Shown: positions 1 to 5,965, counted from the stretch's first letter. The stretch is DNA of 21,210 nucleotides from a virus (IMGVR_UViG_3300044729_002903:1-21210); one strand, 5' to 3'. Translations and numbers: made by a program. Notes: generated by a model from the sequence alone, not told the origin.

Positions 1-100
1 TTTTTCCATGTTTGCCAATTCGAACAATCATTCCATTTTTAATTTGAACTGAATTAAATCCATCGTGCCTTTTATAACTGCCAGATGATCTTCTTGACAT
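1..100 (-). CDS. Hypothetical protein, 3' part cut by the window edge
   Basis: The first 33 codons of an ORF that runs off the left edge. The ATG overlaps the stop of the upstream membrane-peptide gene (TAATG), so it is the last visible gene of the operon that begins at 1421. The visible part is basic (MSRRSSGSYKR at the start) and has no motif I recognise. Function unknown. Confidence 0.6.
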   Translation of the reverse strand, partial: MSRRSSGSYKRHDGFNSVQIKNGMIVRIGKHGK

Positions 101-195
101 TATTTAGCCAATAGATAAACTGCTGAAATACCAGCAAAAATAGCAATTAGTAAAAATAACGCTACTACGCTTTGACTTGCTTTTTTTAAGTTCAC
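100..195 (-). CDS. Small single-span membrane protein, 31 aa
   Basis: GTG start preceded by AAAGGAG about 7 nt upstream, a good Shine-Dalgarno site. The short basic N-terminus (MNLKKASQ) leads into one hydrophobic span (about residues 10-29, VVALFLLIAIF region) and a C-terminal lysine, so it is probably inserted with its N-terminus inside. Its stop overlaps the next start (TAATG). No family recognised. Confidence 0.65.
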   Translation of the reverse strand: MNLKKASQSVVALFLLIAIFAGISAVYLLAK

Positions 196-221
196 ATTGT
201 CTCCTTTTATATTATTATACA

Positions 222-866
222 CTATTCAAAATTTTTTATTTTAAAAAATACAGACATGGCAAATCTTGTATCGCTGGCAGGAAGAATGCCATGTCTATTC
301 CACCAGTGCCCAGGAAAAGATATTAACATCCCTGCCTCTGGTTTAATTTTTAAATTATGATGTGGGAAAAACAACTCTCCGCCATTATAATCATCATTTA
401 AATAAATTAAATTTGATATATGACCGCTCCAGTTATATTTTTGATATTTTTCTTTATCAATATCCAAGTTGTCAGAATGAACTGCAGTAACAAAGTTTTT
501 TGTTCTTCCAGCAAGATAAGAATCAAAGTTTGTCGATGGACTTGCATATTCATCATAGTCTAACTCTATATTAAAAAGACTTTCGGACTTTTCTTTGATT
601 TTTTTTATGTATTCTAAAACTTTAGAATCCACAATGGCTGGATTAAAATTTTTATGCTCACCCCTATCATACATAAAATTAATTTTAGTCATGATTAATT
701 CAATGTCTTTTTCAGGCATAAAGTTTTTAACTATTTTAATTGTATCTGTACCAGAGCCATGGATCTTGGTAAAACTATCTTGTCCAGGAATAAACTGTTT
801 TGCATAATCATCTCTAGTTAAATCATCTGAAGAATACTCTGGTGACTCAAAGTAATGCTTATCCAT
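222..866 (-). CDS. 2OG-Fe(II) oxygenase, prolyl-4-hydroxylase-like
   Basis: A 214-residue protein with the double-stranded beta-helix signature of Fe(II)/2-oxoglutarate dioxygenases. Predicted ligands are H130 and D132 (HSD), the distal H192 in RHGILP, and R201 as the 2OG-binding arginine; the YLNDDYNGGEL strand at 155-165 is typical of the P4H-like branch. Such enzymes hydroxylate protein or small-molecule substrates using O2 and 2-oxoglutarate; the substrate here is unknown. The start has GAGG upstream and overlaps the preceding gene by 8 nt, so translation is probably coupled. Two other 2OG oxygenases lie at 16824-17333 and 17495-18217. All iron and 2OG ligands are present, so it is probably active. 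Confidence 0.88.
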   Translation of the reverse strand: MDKHYFESPEYSSDDLTRDDYAKQFIPGQDSFTKIHGSGTDTIKIVKNFMPEKDIELIMTKINFMYDRGEHKNFNPAIVDSKVLEYIKKIKEKSESLFNIELDYDEYASPSTNFDSYLAGRTKNFVTAVHSDNLDIDKEKYQKYNWSGHISNLIYLNDDYNGGELFFPHHNLKIKPEAGMLISFPGHWWNRHGILPASDTRFAMSVFFKIKNFE

Positions 867-1017
867 TTAAGTCCTCAATTTCATTGATAATTCTATCTGC
901 TATAAGTTCATACTCAATTTCTAAGATAGAACTGTTTGGATCTATAATATGAACTTTTATCTTGCCTATTTCTTCAAAAAGAATATTTGTTATTTTTTTG
1001 TGTAGTTCTGAAGTCAC
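859..1017 (-). CDS. Hypothetical protein, 52 aa
   Basis: GTG start overlapping the previous stop by one base (TAGTG); its own stop lies inside the start region of the 2OG oxygenase (ATGGATAA). The sequence is a mix of beta and helical stretches (KVHIIDPNSSILEIEYELI) ending in an acidic helix. No family recognised. The tight overlaps on both sides are the main evidence that it is a gene. Confidence 0.65.
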   Translation of the reverse strand: MTSELHKKITNILFEEIGKIKVHIIDPNSSILEIEYELIADRIINEIEDLNG

Positions 1018-1199
1018 TATTTAGCCTCATCATTTTTTACATCAGTTATTCTTTGAATAGAGTTAGACAACAATGACTGTCGAAGCATTTCATACTGGCC
1101 TAAAAGATTAGACTCTTTTTTCTTATTTAACAATCGTTTTTTATTTTTCCTAGATCTTTTTATCTTAATCTTATTTTTATCGTTGTTATTTTTTTTCAT
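1017..1199 (-). CDS. Lysine-rich basic protein, 60 aa
   Basis: The first 28 residues are almost all K, R and N (MKKNNNDKNKIKIKRSRKNK), followed by a helix (NLLGQYEMLRQSLLSNSIQ). The basic tail suggests nucleic-acid binding, but this is inference. Its ATG overlaps the stop of the upstream zinc-finger gene (ATGA), inside the 1421-1 operon. Confidence 0.6.
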   Translation of the reverse strand: MKKNNNDKNKIKIKRSRKNKKRLLNKKKESNLLGQYEMLRQSLLSNSIQRITDVKNDEAK

Positions 1200-1306
1200 T
1201 TATGCTCCAAGCCATAGTGTCTTGAAAGGGTTTGATTGGCAAAAATTCCCCATCTAACTTCAATCTCTTTGTTACATTTTTCACAGATGACCGTCCTACT
1301 ACTCAC
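1196..1306 (-). CDS. C2H2-like mini zinc-finger protein, 36 aa
   Basis: GTG start inside the end of the upstream membrane-protein gene; stop overlaps the next ATG (ATGA). C8-x2-C11 and H30-x4-H35 are spaced like a classical C2H2 finger (CEKC ... HYGLEH). A one-finger protein could bind DNA or act as an adaptor. No Shine-Dalgarno site is obvious, so coupling to the upstream gene is likely. Confidence 0.6.
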   Translation of the reverse strand: MSSRTVICEKCNKEIEVRWGIFANQTLSRHYGLEHK

Positions 1307-1421
1307 TATCAAATTCTTTGTTGCTGACCCAAGTACCCTCTTGATCAACTCCATATGTCATGCCAATGTAGCACACAATAAACCCTGCAAAAAAACTAAA
1401 CATCATAAGTAATGCTGTCAT
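1299..1421 (-). CDS. Small single-span membrane protein, 40 aa
   Basis: ATG chosen because AGAGGAG lies directly upstream and a consensus promoter lies just beyond; a longer frame that starts further up would run through that promoter and into the opposite gene. One hydrophobic span (about residues 3-23) and a polar C-terminus (DQEGTWVSNKEFDSE). First gene of the operon running to the left edge. Function unknown. Confidence 0.7.
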   Translation of the reverse strand: MTALLMMFSFFAGFIVCYIGMTYGVDQEGTWVSNKEFDSE

Positions 1422-1439
1422 GTTACTCCTCTTTGTATC

Positions 1440-1468
1440 AGTATACCAAACAAAGGGGGATAAGTCAA
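1440..1468 (-). promoter_or_regulatory. Sigma70-type promoter for the 1421-1 operon
   Basis: TTGACT (1463-1468), a 17-nt spacer and TATACT (1440-1445), with TGG directly before the -10 box (extended -10). The transcript would carry a short leader ending in AGAGGAG before the ATG at 1421. The -35 box lies 2 nt from the -10 box of the divergent plus-strand promoter. Confidence 0.8.
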
Positions 1469-1470
1469 GA

Positions 1471-1476
1471 TATAAT
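1471..1476 (+). promoter_or_regulatory. -10 box for a leaderless gene
   Basis: TATAAT followed by 6 nt and the ATG at 1483, with no Shine-Dalgarno site in between. No clear -35 box. One of a set of starts in this window with the same geometry. Confidence 0.65.
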
Positions 1477-1482
1477 GTATAA

Positions 1483-1827
1483 ATGGAAAGAGCATTACTA
1501 TACTTAATATATTCTCCAGCGCTAAAGGCGTTCAAGGTTGGCATATCTAACCTATCTAATCGTAGATATTCACAGCACAGGGTCAAAGGCTGGATGTTAA
1601 TTGACTATTGGTATTTTGAGAATAGGGAAGTTGCTAGGTCTGTAGAGCAGGAGGTTTTAAAGGTTTTTCGTAATAAGTTTCCTGGGCGGTATTTAGCCAA
1701 AGAAGACATGCCTCAAGATGGCTATACAGAAGCATTTAGTAGTGAGAAAATATCATCAAAGAGGGTAATTAAAATTATCAATGCTACTGTTAAAGATACA
1801 AACAATGGAACACGTAATGCGATATAA
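1483..1827 (+). CDS. GIY-YIG-like endonuclease (T5orf172/MUG113 type)
   Basis: A 114-residue protein opening with the GIY-YIG-like strand pair LYLI (6-9) and FKVGIS (17-22), then an R/H-rich segment (NRRYSQHR, 26-33). A conserved-looking acidic position is E55 in the helix and E83 in GYTEAF, which would match the metal-binding glutamate. Members of this group cut DNA as homing-type or repair-like nucleases in phages; the target here is unknown. It is a standalone domain with no DNA-binding fusion. Probably translated leaderless. Divergent from the 1421-1 operon and followed by a small membrane-protein gene. Confidence 0.7.
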   Translation: MERALLYLIYSPALKAFKVGISNLSNRRYSQHRVKGWMLIDYWYFENREVARSVEQEVLKVFRNKFPGRYLAKEDMPQDGYTEAFSSEKISSKRVIKIINATVKDTNNGTRNAI

Positions 1828-1854
1828 TAAATTAATATACTTTTAGGGGTGGAT

Positions 1855-1974
1855 ATGGGAGTGCTTTGGTTTTTTGTTGGATTGATTGTGGGCTTGGCCT
1901 TAGATTTTGTCTTAGTGTTACATATGCTCAAACCTCTTAAGAAACGTATTCTAGAATTAGAAAATCGGCGGTAA
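1855..1974 (+). CDS. Small single-span membrane protein, 39 aa
   Basis: ATG preceded by AGGGGTGG, a Shine-Dalgarno-like site. One hydrophobic span (about residues 3-24) followed by a basic and then mixed-charge tail (KPLKKRILELENRR). It lies 27 nt after the GIY-YIG-like gene and is probably co-transcribed. Function unknown. Confidence 0.6.
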   Translation: MGVLWFFVGLIVGLALDFVLVLHMLKPLKKRILELENRR

Positions 1975-2027
1975 AGTCAAGGCGCAAAATAGAGGTTTTA
2001 AGTTCGGCGAAAAGTAGAAAGAGTAAA

Positions 2028-2062
2028 CTAATCTATGCACCTAGCGGTGCACTAATGGTTAG
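2028..2062. terminator. Stem-loop between convergent genes
   Basis: TGCACC (2036-2041) pairs with GGTGCA (2046-2051) around TAGC, flanked by CTAATC/GGTTAG (2028-2033 and 2057-2062). There is no T-run on either side, so termination is a guess from its place between the plus gene ending at 1974 and the minus gene ending at 2052. Confidence 0.4.
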
Positions 2063-2159
2063 ATTCTTCTACTTTAGCCAATATTCTCTTAATCATATCT
2101 TCTCTATATTCTGGGGTAAGAATAAAGCCAGTGTCCATCTCAGTCATAAGCACAGACAT
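2052..2159 (-). CDS. Hypothetical protein, 35 aa
   Basis: The sequence MSVLMTEMDTGFILTPEYRE continues into an amphipathic C-terminal helix. The start is uncertain: a TTG at 2183 and an ATG at 2147 are also in frame, and AAGG touches the chosen ATG. It follows the 48-aa gene closely, as the last gene of a three-gene minus operon. Function unknown. Confidence 0.55.
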   Translation of the reverse strand: MSVLMTEMDTGFILTPEYREDMIKRILAKVEESNH

Positions 2160-2172
2160 CCTTACTATTTCA

Positions 2173-2319
2173 TTAGTATTCAATGTTTATCCAGAAGCAA
2201 ACAAAGTCTATGCTTAAGTTGTATCTGTCTACGCTAAAACCTAATCCAAATCTGCGGGGATTGAATCCAACAGAAACCCAAGTCCTATTGCTAACTCTCC
2301 ACTCTTTATATTTAGTCAT
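2173..2319 (-). CDS. Hypothetical protein, 48 aa
   Basis: An ORF rich in aromatic and beta-forming residues (WVSVGFNPRRFGLGFSVD), suggesting a small beta-sheet protein. Its ATG overlaps the upstream stop (ATGA), and its stop abuts the next gene. No family recognised; it resembles small phage proteins of unknown role. Confidence 0.65.
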   Translation of the reverse strand: MTKYKEWRVSNRTWVSVGFNPRRFGLGFSVDRYNLSIDFVCFWINIEY

Positions 2320-2417
2320 AAATTTATCTTTTCTTTATTCACGGCTTGTTTATAGCCTAATTTGTATGACAGTAACACTAGTAAAACAATTGCTGATGAA
2401 TGTAGTAAATAAAACAT
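2316..2417 (-). CDS. Small membrane protein, 33 aa
   Basis: ATG preceded by TAAGGAG with good spacing. A hydrophobic stretch (about residues 2-17, HSSAIVLLVLLSY) is followed by a basic tail (YKQAVNKEKINL). First gene of the operon and preceded by a leader of about 107 nt in which AAGG of the Shine-Dalgarno site can pair with CCTTA. Confidence 0.65.
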   Translation of the reverse strand: MFYLLHSSAIVLLVLLSYKLGYKQAVNKEKINL

Positions 2418-2530
2418 ATCACTCCTTAATATAAGGGACAGTTTTAAGACATGTCCAGGTCCTATCCTGATCAGTTCATTTAGAGACGTTGTCAGGTGCT
2501 CAGTTCGTCTGGCTTTTGTTAAGCATTATA
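2418..2530 (-). promoter_or_regulatory. Structured 5' leader of the 2417-2052 operon
   Basis: Between the -10 box at 2531 and the ATG at 2417, the transcript can form AGACG/CGTCT, CAGG/CCTG and GGACA/TGTCC stems, and finally CCTTA-TAT-TAAGG, which holds half of the Shine-Dalgarno site. Almost all other promoters here give little or no leader, so this length is unusual. It could be a translational control element; I do not recognise a known riboswitch. Confidence 0.45.
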
Positions 2531-2559
2531 AGTATATAACATACTAAAAGGTTTGTCAA
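2531..2559 (-). promoter_or_regulatory. Consensus sigma70 promoter for the 2417-2052 operon
   Basis: TTGACA (2554-2559), a 17-nt spacer and TATACT (2531-2536). Its -35 box is 4 nt from the -10 box of the divergent methylase gene, so the two promoters probably interfere. Confidence 0.8.
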
Positions 2560-2561
2560 CT

Positions 2562-2569
2562 GCTATAAT
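2562..2569 (+). promoter_or_regulatory. Extended -10 promoter for a leaderless methylase gene
   Basis: TGC directly before TATAAT (2564-2569), then 6 nt and the ATG at 2576. There is no Shine-Dalgarno site and no clear -35 box. Confidence 0.7.
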
Positions 2570-2575
2570 GGCTTT

Positions 2576-3304
2576 ATGAGCAAATTATTTATGGTTGGAA
2601 CTCCTATAGGAAATCCAGAAGATATGTCTATTAGATCTTTGAATTATATTAAAGAGGCTAAAAATATAGTGGCAGAAAACCCAGAAGACTTTAAGAGATT
2701 TTTAGAATCTTTAAATATAGATAAAACTGGGGCCAACATAATGTATGCCCATACTTGGCCTGACCATATAGGGGAAGAACCACTCATTCGTAATGTCCTA
2801 GACCTATTAACATCAGGAGAGGATGTTTATGTAATTTGCGATGCAGGCATGCCAGGGATAGCAGACCCAGGGGGAGCAATTGCCCAGGAATGCATTAAAC
2901 GTGGTATCCAAATAATATCAACTCCTGGCCCCAGTGTAATAATTTCATCTGCGGTATCTACTGGTATCTCAAATGCATTTTTATTTGGTGGCTTTCTTCC
3001 TAAAGAAAAGGGTATGCGTCTAAAGAATTTACAGGCCTATAGAGTTAGCCCAGTCCCATACATATTCTTAATAACATATTTTTTTGATGCTGATGGGTTT
3101 GATGACTGTATCAAAGTTATGGGGGATCGTAATGGTGTCCTATGCTACAACCTAACTACTCCTAGAGAAACCACTATTTTTGGAAAACTATCAGAGTTAA
3201 AAGAGAAATATGCTCAAAGGTTTAATGCTGAACAACCAGATGATGTAACATTAATTATCGACAGTTATCCAAACAAAGCACTACAAATGCCATATTGCTG
3301 GTAG
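2576..3304 (+). CDS. RsmI-like tetrapyrrole-methylase-family protein
   Basis: A 242-residue protein of the SAM-dependent TP-methylase superfamily, closest in motifs to RsmI, which 2'-O-methylates C1402 of 16S rRNA. Visible motifs: VGTPIGNPED (7-16), ICDAGMPGIADPG (87-99), STPGPS (115-120) and GGFLPKEKG (138-146), in the RsmI order. The usual AEDTR after the first motif is changed to AENPED, and DAGTP to DAGMP. It is shorter than cellular RsmI (about 280 residues) and seems to lack the C-terminal domain, so the target may not be 16S rRNA. It is leaderless and followed by a nucleotidyltransferase gene with its own promoter. A second, more divergent relative lies at 18376-19119. Confidence 0.85.
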   Translation: MSKLFMVGTPIGNPEDMSIRSLNYIKEAKNIVAENPEDFKRFLESLNIDKTGANIMYAHTWPDHIGEEPLIRNVLDLLTSGEDVYVICDAGMPGIADPGGAIAQECIKRGIQIISTPGPSVIISSAVSTGISNAFLFGGFLPKEKGMRLKNLQAYRVSPVPYIFLITYFFDADGFDDCIKVMGDRNGVLCYNLTTPRETTIFGKLSELKEKYAQRFNAEQPDDVTLIIDSYPNKALQMPYCW

Positions 3305-3385
3305 CCTGAATTTTGAGCGGGATAGTCAAAAGAACCATATCAAACCCTATAGCCAATAACACCCCTGTTATGATATAAAACCTAG

Positions 3386-3391
3386 TATAAT
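3386..3391 (+). promoter_or_regulatory. -10 box for a leaderless nucleotidyltransferase gene
   Basis: TATAAT followed by CAAATA and the ATG at 3398. No Shine-Dalgarno site and no convincing -35 box. Confidence 0.65.
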
Positions 3392-3397
3392 CAAATA

Positions 3398-4012
3398 ATG
3401 AAAACAGTCTTTATATTAGCAGCAGGTGATGGCACAAGGTGGAATAACTATAGAGGTGCTCCCAAGCATAGGCTTGTAATTGAAGAGGAAGTCCTGATTG
3501 AAAGGACATATAGGCAGTTTTCTAAATATGCTGATAAGGTCATAATCGTCGCAGATGAGGAACAAGGTTTTGCCGAGACTTATATACCCGCCAAAAATAA
3601 AGAATGGAAAGATATAGCCAAGTTCTGGTCAAGTAGGGACATCTGGTCAGAAGGTAAGAATATTCTGGTTTTTGCAGATGTATATTTTACAGATGAAGCC
3701 GTTGAGGCAATAATGAATGACCCCTATGGCCTATCATTTTATCTACGCAGCAAAGGATCTAACCTTACAAAAAAGATATGGAAAGAGATATGGGGCATAG
3801 GGTTTGAAGGTTCTTCTATTCCTGTCTTAGAGTCTACAATATTAAAAATCATAGAATCTAAAGAGAATTACAGTACTGGTGGTTGGCGTTTGTATGATCA
3901 ATTAACCCAAGACAGAACAAGATTTCACTCTGTGGAGATAGATGATTGGACTGAAGATTTTGATTTTCCTGAAGATATTGATAGATGGGAAGCAAGGAGA
4001 AAGACTCTCTAA
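3398..4012 (+). CDS. NTP transferase, MobA/GlmU-like nucleotidyltransferase
   Basis: A 204-residue single-domain protein with the nucleotide-binding signature FILAAGDGTRW (5-15) followed by APKHRL (21-26), which replaces the common PK of sugar-nucleotide transferases. D94 in VFADVYF matches the metal-binding aspartate, and the C-terminus (DDWTEDFDFPEDIDRWE) resembles the closing acidic motif of MobA-like and GlmU-like enzymes. The family transfers an NMP from an NTP to a sugar phosphate, cofactor or phosphonate head group. The acceptor cannot be read from sequence. Its neighbour is the RsmI-like methylase, about 90 nt upstream. There is no acyltransferase domain, so it is not a full GlmU. Confidence 0.8.
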   Translation: MKTVFILAAGDGTRWNNYRGAPKHRLVIEEEVLIERTYRQFSKYADKVIIVADEEQGFAETYIPAKNKEWKDIAKFWSSRDIWSEGKNILVFADVYFTDEAVEAIMNDPYGLSFYLRSKGSNLTKKIWKEIWGIGFEGSSIPVLESTILKIIESKENYSTGGWRLYDQLTQDRTRFHSVEIDDWTEDFDFPEDIDRWEARRKTL

Positions 4013-4068
4013 TAGCCTTCTATGGCCTGATATGAGGGTTTTAGGGTTTGTTATTAGACAAATAAATA

Positions 4069-4191
4069 TTACTGATGAGGTTTAGATCTGACTGAAGAGT
4101 AAAGTGGAGGAAAGTGGTGTGTAATGGAGCATTTATACGTAGCGTTCGTAATGTTTTTTTGTAAAGAGGGCGGCGTCAAACCCCCTACCAT
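4069..4191 (-). CDS. Doubtful ORF, 40 aa
   Basis: Opens with MVGGLTPPSL; the ATG has AAAGG 5 nt upstream and would lie on the transcript from the promoter at 4241-4269. The sequence has no recognisable motif and overlaps an equally unconvincing plus-strand frame. Kept only because the promoter is so good. Confidence 0.25.
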   Translation of the reverse strand: MVGGLTPPSLQKNITNATYKCSITHHFPPLYSSVRSKPHQ

Positions 4192-4198
4192 CAAACCT

Positions 4199-4234
4199 TT
4201 AAACCATCAAACCATCAAACCTTATATGCCTCAT
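4199..4234 (-). CDS. Leaderless 11-codon mini-ORF
   Basis: ATG exactly 6 nt after a perfect -10 box, coding MRHIRFDGLMV and a TAA. Its second half consists of the GGTTTG repeats. It may be a leader peptide, or just the first bases of a non-coding RNA that starts at this ATG. Confidence 0.35.
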   Translation of the reverse strand: MRHIRFDGLMV

Positions 4235-4240
4235 AGCCAG

Positions 4241-4269
4241 ATTATATCCCAGAAACAATGGTTTGTCAA
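4241..4269 (-). promoter_or_regulatory. Perfect consensus sigma70 promoter without a clear gene
   Basis: TTGACA (4264-4269), a 17-nt spacer and TATAAT (4241-4246), both hexamers identical to consensus. It is one of the best promoters in the window, yet only an 11-codon ORF and a doubtful 40-codon ORF follow. Confidence 0.8.
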
Positions 4270-4397
4270 GCCCAAAAAGCATATAAAAAAATAATAAAAA
4301 ACCTTTAAAACCATAGGATTTCCAGGATAAAATAAAAGATTTCGTAATAAAAATAATAAAAAGGTTTGAAAATATTAAGGTTTTATATAGGGTAGTA

Positions 4398-4577
4398 TTA
4401 TGATTCAGATTGTCTGCGGTATCTTTTAAATACCCGCTTCAAATTGCCCCACGTTTTTATTGGGTGTATCACTGGGGAAAACGCAAAGGAAATTGCGTGC
4501 TCTATCGCCTCTTCTATCTCTCTTTCTTTTTCAGACTGACGGCGGAACATTGCTCTTGAAAAGTGGCGGGGACTCAT
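4398..4577 (-). CDS. Basic hypothetical protein, 59 aa
   Basis: Highly charged: an Arg-rich start (MSPRHFSRAMFRRQSEKERE), an acidic helix and a basic end (KRVFKRYRRQSES). The ATG lies 6 nt after TGT-TATAAT (4584-4592), so it should be translated leaderless. No family recognised; nucleic-acid binding is possible from composition only. Confidence 0.6.
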   Translation of the reverse strand: MSPRHFSRAMFRRQSEKEREIEEAIEHAISFAFSPVIHPIKTWGNLKRVFKRYRRQSES

Positions 4578-4583
4578 ATCATC

Positions 4584-4592
4584 ATTATAACA
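4584..4592 (-). promoter_or_regulatory. Extended -10 promoter, leaderless
   Basis: TGT then TATAAT (4584-4589), 6 nt before the ATG at 4577. No -35 box at standard spacing. Confidence 0.65.
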
Positions 4593-4610
4593 TTATTTTT
4601 TGGCGGGGGA

Positions 4611-4742
4611 TCAACCAACATACATATACTTAAAGTGAACCCTACAAACCTCTATAGAGAAACCATCTATATCAGAGTAAAAGATAGCATCATTATCACA
4701 ATAATAACACTTGGTTTGTTTTGGAGATGTAAGGTTTGACAT
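4611..4742 (-). CDS. Mini zinc-binding protein, 43 aa
   Basis: Contains CYYC (12-15) and C33-x2-H36, a Cys3His set consistent with one zinc site. The ATG is 6 nt after an extended -10 box (TGA-TATAAT at 4749-4757). It is the upstream partner of the 59-aa gene, with about 33 nt between them, though each has its own -10 box. Function unknown. Confidence 0.65.
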   Translation of the reverse strand: MSNLTSPKQTKCYYCDNDAIFYSDIDGFSIEVCRVHFKYMYVG

Positions 4743-4748
4743 ATAATG

Positions 4749-4757
4749 ATTATATCA
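4749..4757 (-). promoter_or_regulatory. Extended -10 promoter, leaderless
   Basis: TGA then TATAAT (4749-4754), 6 nt before the ATG at 4742. Confidence 0.65.
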
Positions 4758-4879
4758 GGTTTGGGGATAGAAAGGTTTGGATCGTAATAAGGTTTGAAGG
4801 TTTGTTAAAAAGTTCCACGATTTTTTGAGATCTGTCGTAATATGATGGTTTGATAAATAGGGACCCGAGGCGACGCCCT

Positions 4880-5110
4880 TTACAGGGAGCCGTCATAAGT
4901 ACTAGAACTATCTAACATAGAGTCCAAGTTCTCAAATCCTGAATCCTCTAATTCTAGAGAAGCAAGAAGCATATCAAATGATTCTGATAGATATAAGTCT
5001 GCTCTTGGAGAGGGATCTACAATTTGAGAGTCAATAAAGTATGCTAATGGAAGTCCTATATCGTTATAGTCAAAGAACTCCTCAAAGGCTTCTTCATCTC
5101 TATATTTCAT
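4880..5110 (-). CDS. Conserved actinophage hypothetical protein, 76 aa
   Basis: Begins MKYRDEEAFEEFFDYND and carries the segment YNDIGLPLAYFID with a downstream LEDSGFENLD, a pattern I recognise from small proteins of many actinobacteriophages; no function is known to me. The frame is open up to 5158, but that would overlap the previous gene by 41 nt; the ATG at 5110 follows its stop by 7 nt. Acidic overall. Last gene of the two-gene operon from 5345. Confidence 0.7.
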   Translation of the reverse strand: MKYRDEEAFEEFFDYNDIGLPLAYFIDSQIVDPSPRADLYLSESFDMLLASLELEDSGFENLDSMLDSSSTYDGSL

Positions 5111-5117
5111 CCATAAC

Positions 5118-5345
5118 TCAGATAAAATCTTTATCTTCGTCTGCGGTAAGGTCGTCAAGACTTTTTATCCCCTCTTGTTCGTTTCGTTCTAGTATAGCAT
5201 GGTCTAGCATTAACATCAACTTTTCCCATAAAGATTTTGGTGCAAGGCGTGCCAAATATCTTCCAACTTCATCTTCGCCTAGTTCCCAATAATCTAGCAG
5301 GTCTAGTATCTTTTTAGCAACTCTTTCATTGGCAGATACTCTCAT
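5118..5345 (-). CDS. Hypothetical helical protein, 75 aa
   Basis: The start at 5345 has GAAAGGAACT before it. An ATG further up at 5357 lies inside the -10 box and cannot be the start. The sequence is mostly amphipathic helix (RVAKKILDLLDYWELGEDEV, then LWEKLMLMLDHAILE) with an acidic tail. Small helical phage protein, function unknown. Confidence 0.7.
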   Translation of the reverse strand: MRVSANERVAKKILDLLDYWELGEDEVGRYLARLAPKSLWEKLMLMLDHAILERNEQEGIKSLDDLTADEDKDFI

Positions 5346-5355
5346 AGTTCCTTTC

Positions 5356-5384
5356 ATTATACAGAATTAAGTGGTGGAGGGCAA
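5356..5384 (-). promoter_or_regulatory. Promoter for the 5345-4880 operon
   Basis: TTGCCC (5379-5384), a 17-nt spacer and TATAAT (5356-5361). The short leader contains AAAGGA. Confidence 0.7.
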
Positions 5385-5444
5385 GTCCCACAACCGCCCC
5401 CCACCTTGTCGCATTAGGTGACCCCTACCCTTTGCGGATGATAC

Positions 5445-5807
5445 CTACACAGCGTGTACACTGCTAGGCAAATTATAATTAATAAAACTGTCAATGTCTT
5501 TATGATTGACATCATCATGACTGATAGTGTTATTAGTCAGGTCAATTAATATTGGATGGTCCATATAATCTAACGCAGTGTTAGGGTTACAGGCATAGAG
5601 TCCATACCCTGTTTCATCCAGAATGGAATCCTTTAGTAGATAACTAACAGCCATACGTGTATAGTATTCAGCATCACCTTTACGTACCGCTGCATGCTGC
5701 AGGGCCTGTGCTAGGTCTGAATACATAGAGTCTTCACCCCAGTGGCTGTACAGCGCTACCGCTAGGTCCTCTTTTTGTTTAAATACAAATGTACAACGTG
5801 CTCCCAT
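5445..5807 (-). CDS. Conserved phage hypothetical protein, 120 aa
   Basis: Begins MGARCTFVFKQKEDLAVALYSHWGED, a pattern I recognise as a widespread protein of actinobacteriophages with no assigned function. The pattern continues with YYTRMAVSYLL and a tract around GYGLYACNP. Start preceded by GAGGAAG and overlapping the previous stop (TAATG). Last gene of the long run that begins at 8014. Confidence 0.75.
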   Translation of the reverse strand: MGARCTFVFKQKEDLAVALYSHWGEDSMYSDLAQALQHAAVRKGDAEYYTRMAVSYLLKDSILDETGYGLYACNPNTALDYMDHPILIDLTNNTISHDDVNHKDIDSFINYNLPSSVHAV

Positions 5808-5965
5808 TATTCTTCCTCATTCTTTTCTATTAGATTGGGTACGATTGACAGTTGATTACTAATTTCATTAAAGATGCTGTCTTCATCTTCATTGTCAGTT
5901 TCATATTCAAAATTCATATAATCGCCTGTGGGCTCAAATATTACTTCAACTTCCCATCTTGCCAT
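5807..5965 (-). CDS. Acidic hypothetical protein, 52 aa
   Basis: Starts MARWEVEVIFEPTGDYMNFE and then becomes very acidic (ETDNEDEDS). The first strand followed by an E/D-rich stretch resembles small phage proteins with a beta-alpha fold. Both ends overlap neighbours as TAATG. Function unknown. Confidence 0.65.
   Translation of the reverse strand: MARWEVEVIFEPTGDYMNFEYETDNEDEDSIFNEISNQLSIVPNLIEKNEEE

Larger units (their letters stand above)
4044..4852. repeat. GGTTTG/CAAACC-rich non-coding region
   Basis: The hexamer GGTTTG, mostly as AAGGTTTG or ATGGTTTG, occurs about ten times on the plus strand (for example near 4045, 4260, 4356, 4731, 4755, 4774, 4790, 4797 and 4844). It also occurs several times inverted, including ACCATCAAACC in tandem at about 4188-4221. 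Two tiny minus genes and a strong minus promoter lie inside. It could be an iteron-like or operator array, or simply low-complexity drift. The rest of 4013-4400 has no gene I would trust. Confidence 0.5.

Noticed and set aside
1422-1586. Upstream extension of the 40-aa membrane protein
   Set aside because: It would cross the TTGACT/TATACT promoter and the opposite GIY-YIG-like gene; a strong AGGAG marks the ATG at 1421.
2183-2434. An 83-codon plus-strand frame
   Set aside because: It is antisense to the three minus mini-genes, which have a consensus promoter, ribosome sites and overlapping starts and stops.
4124-4294. A 56-codon plus-strand ORF (MEHLYVAFVM start) running through the GGTTTG repeats
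   Set aside because: GGAGG lies too far from the ATG, the frame simply reads the repeats (VKPPTIKPLNHQTIKP), and it faces a much better minus promoter.
4044-4852. CRISPR array in the GGTTTG region
   Set aside because: The repeats are hexamers at irregular spacing in both orientations, with no constant repeat-spacer length.
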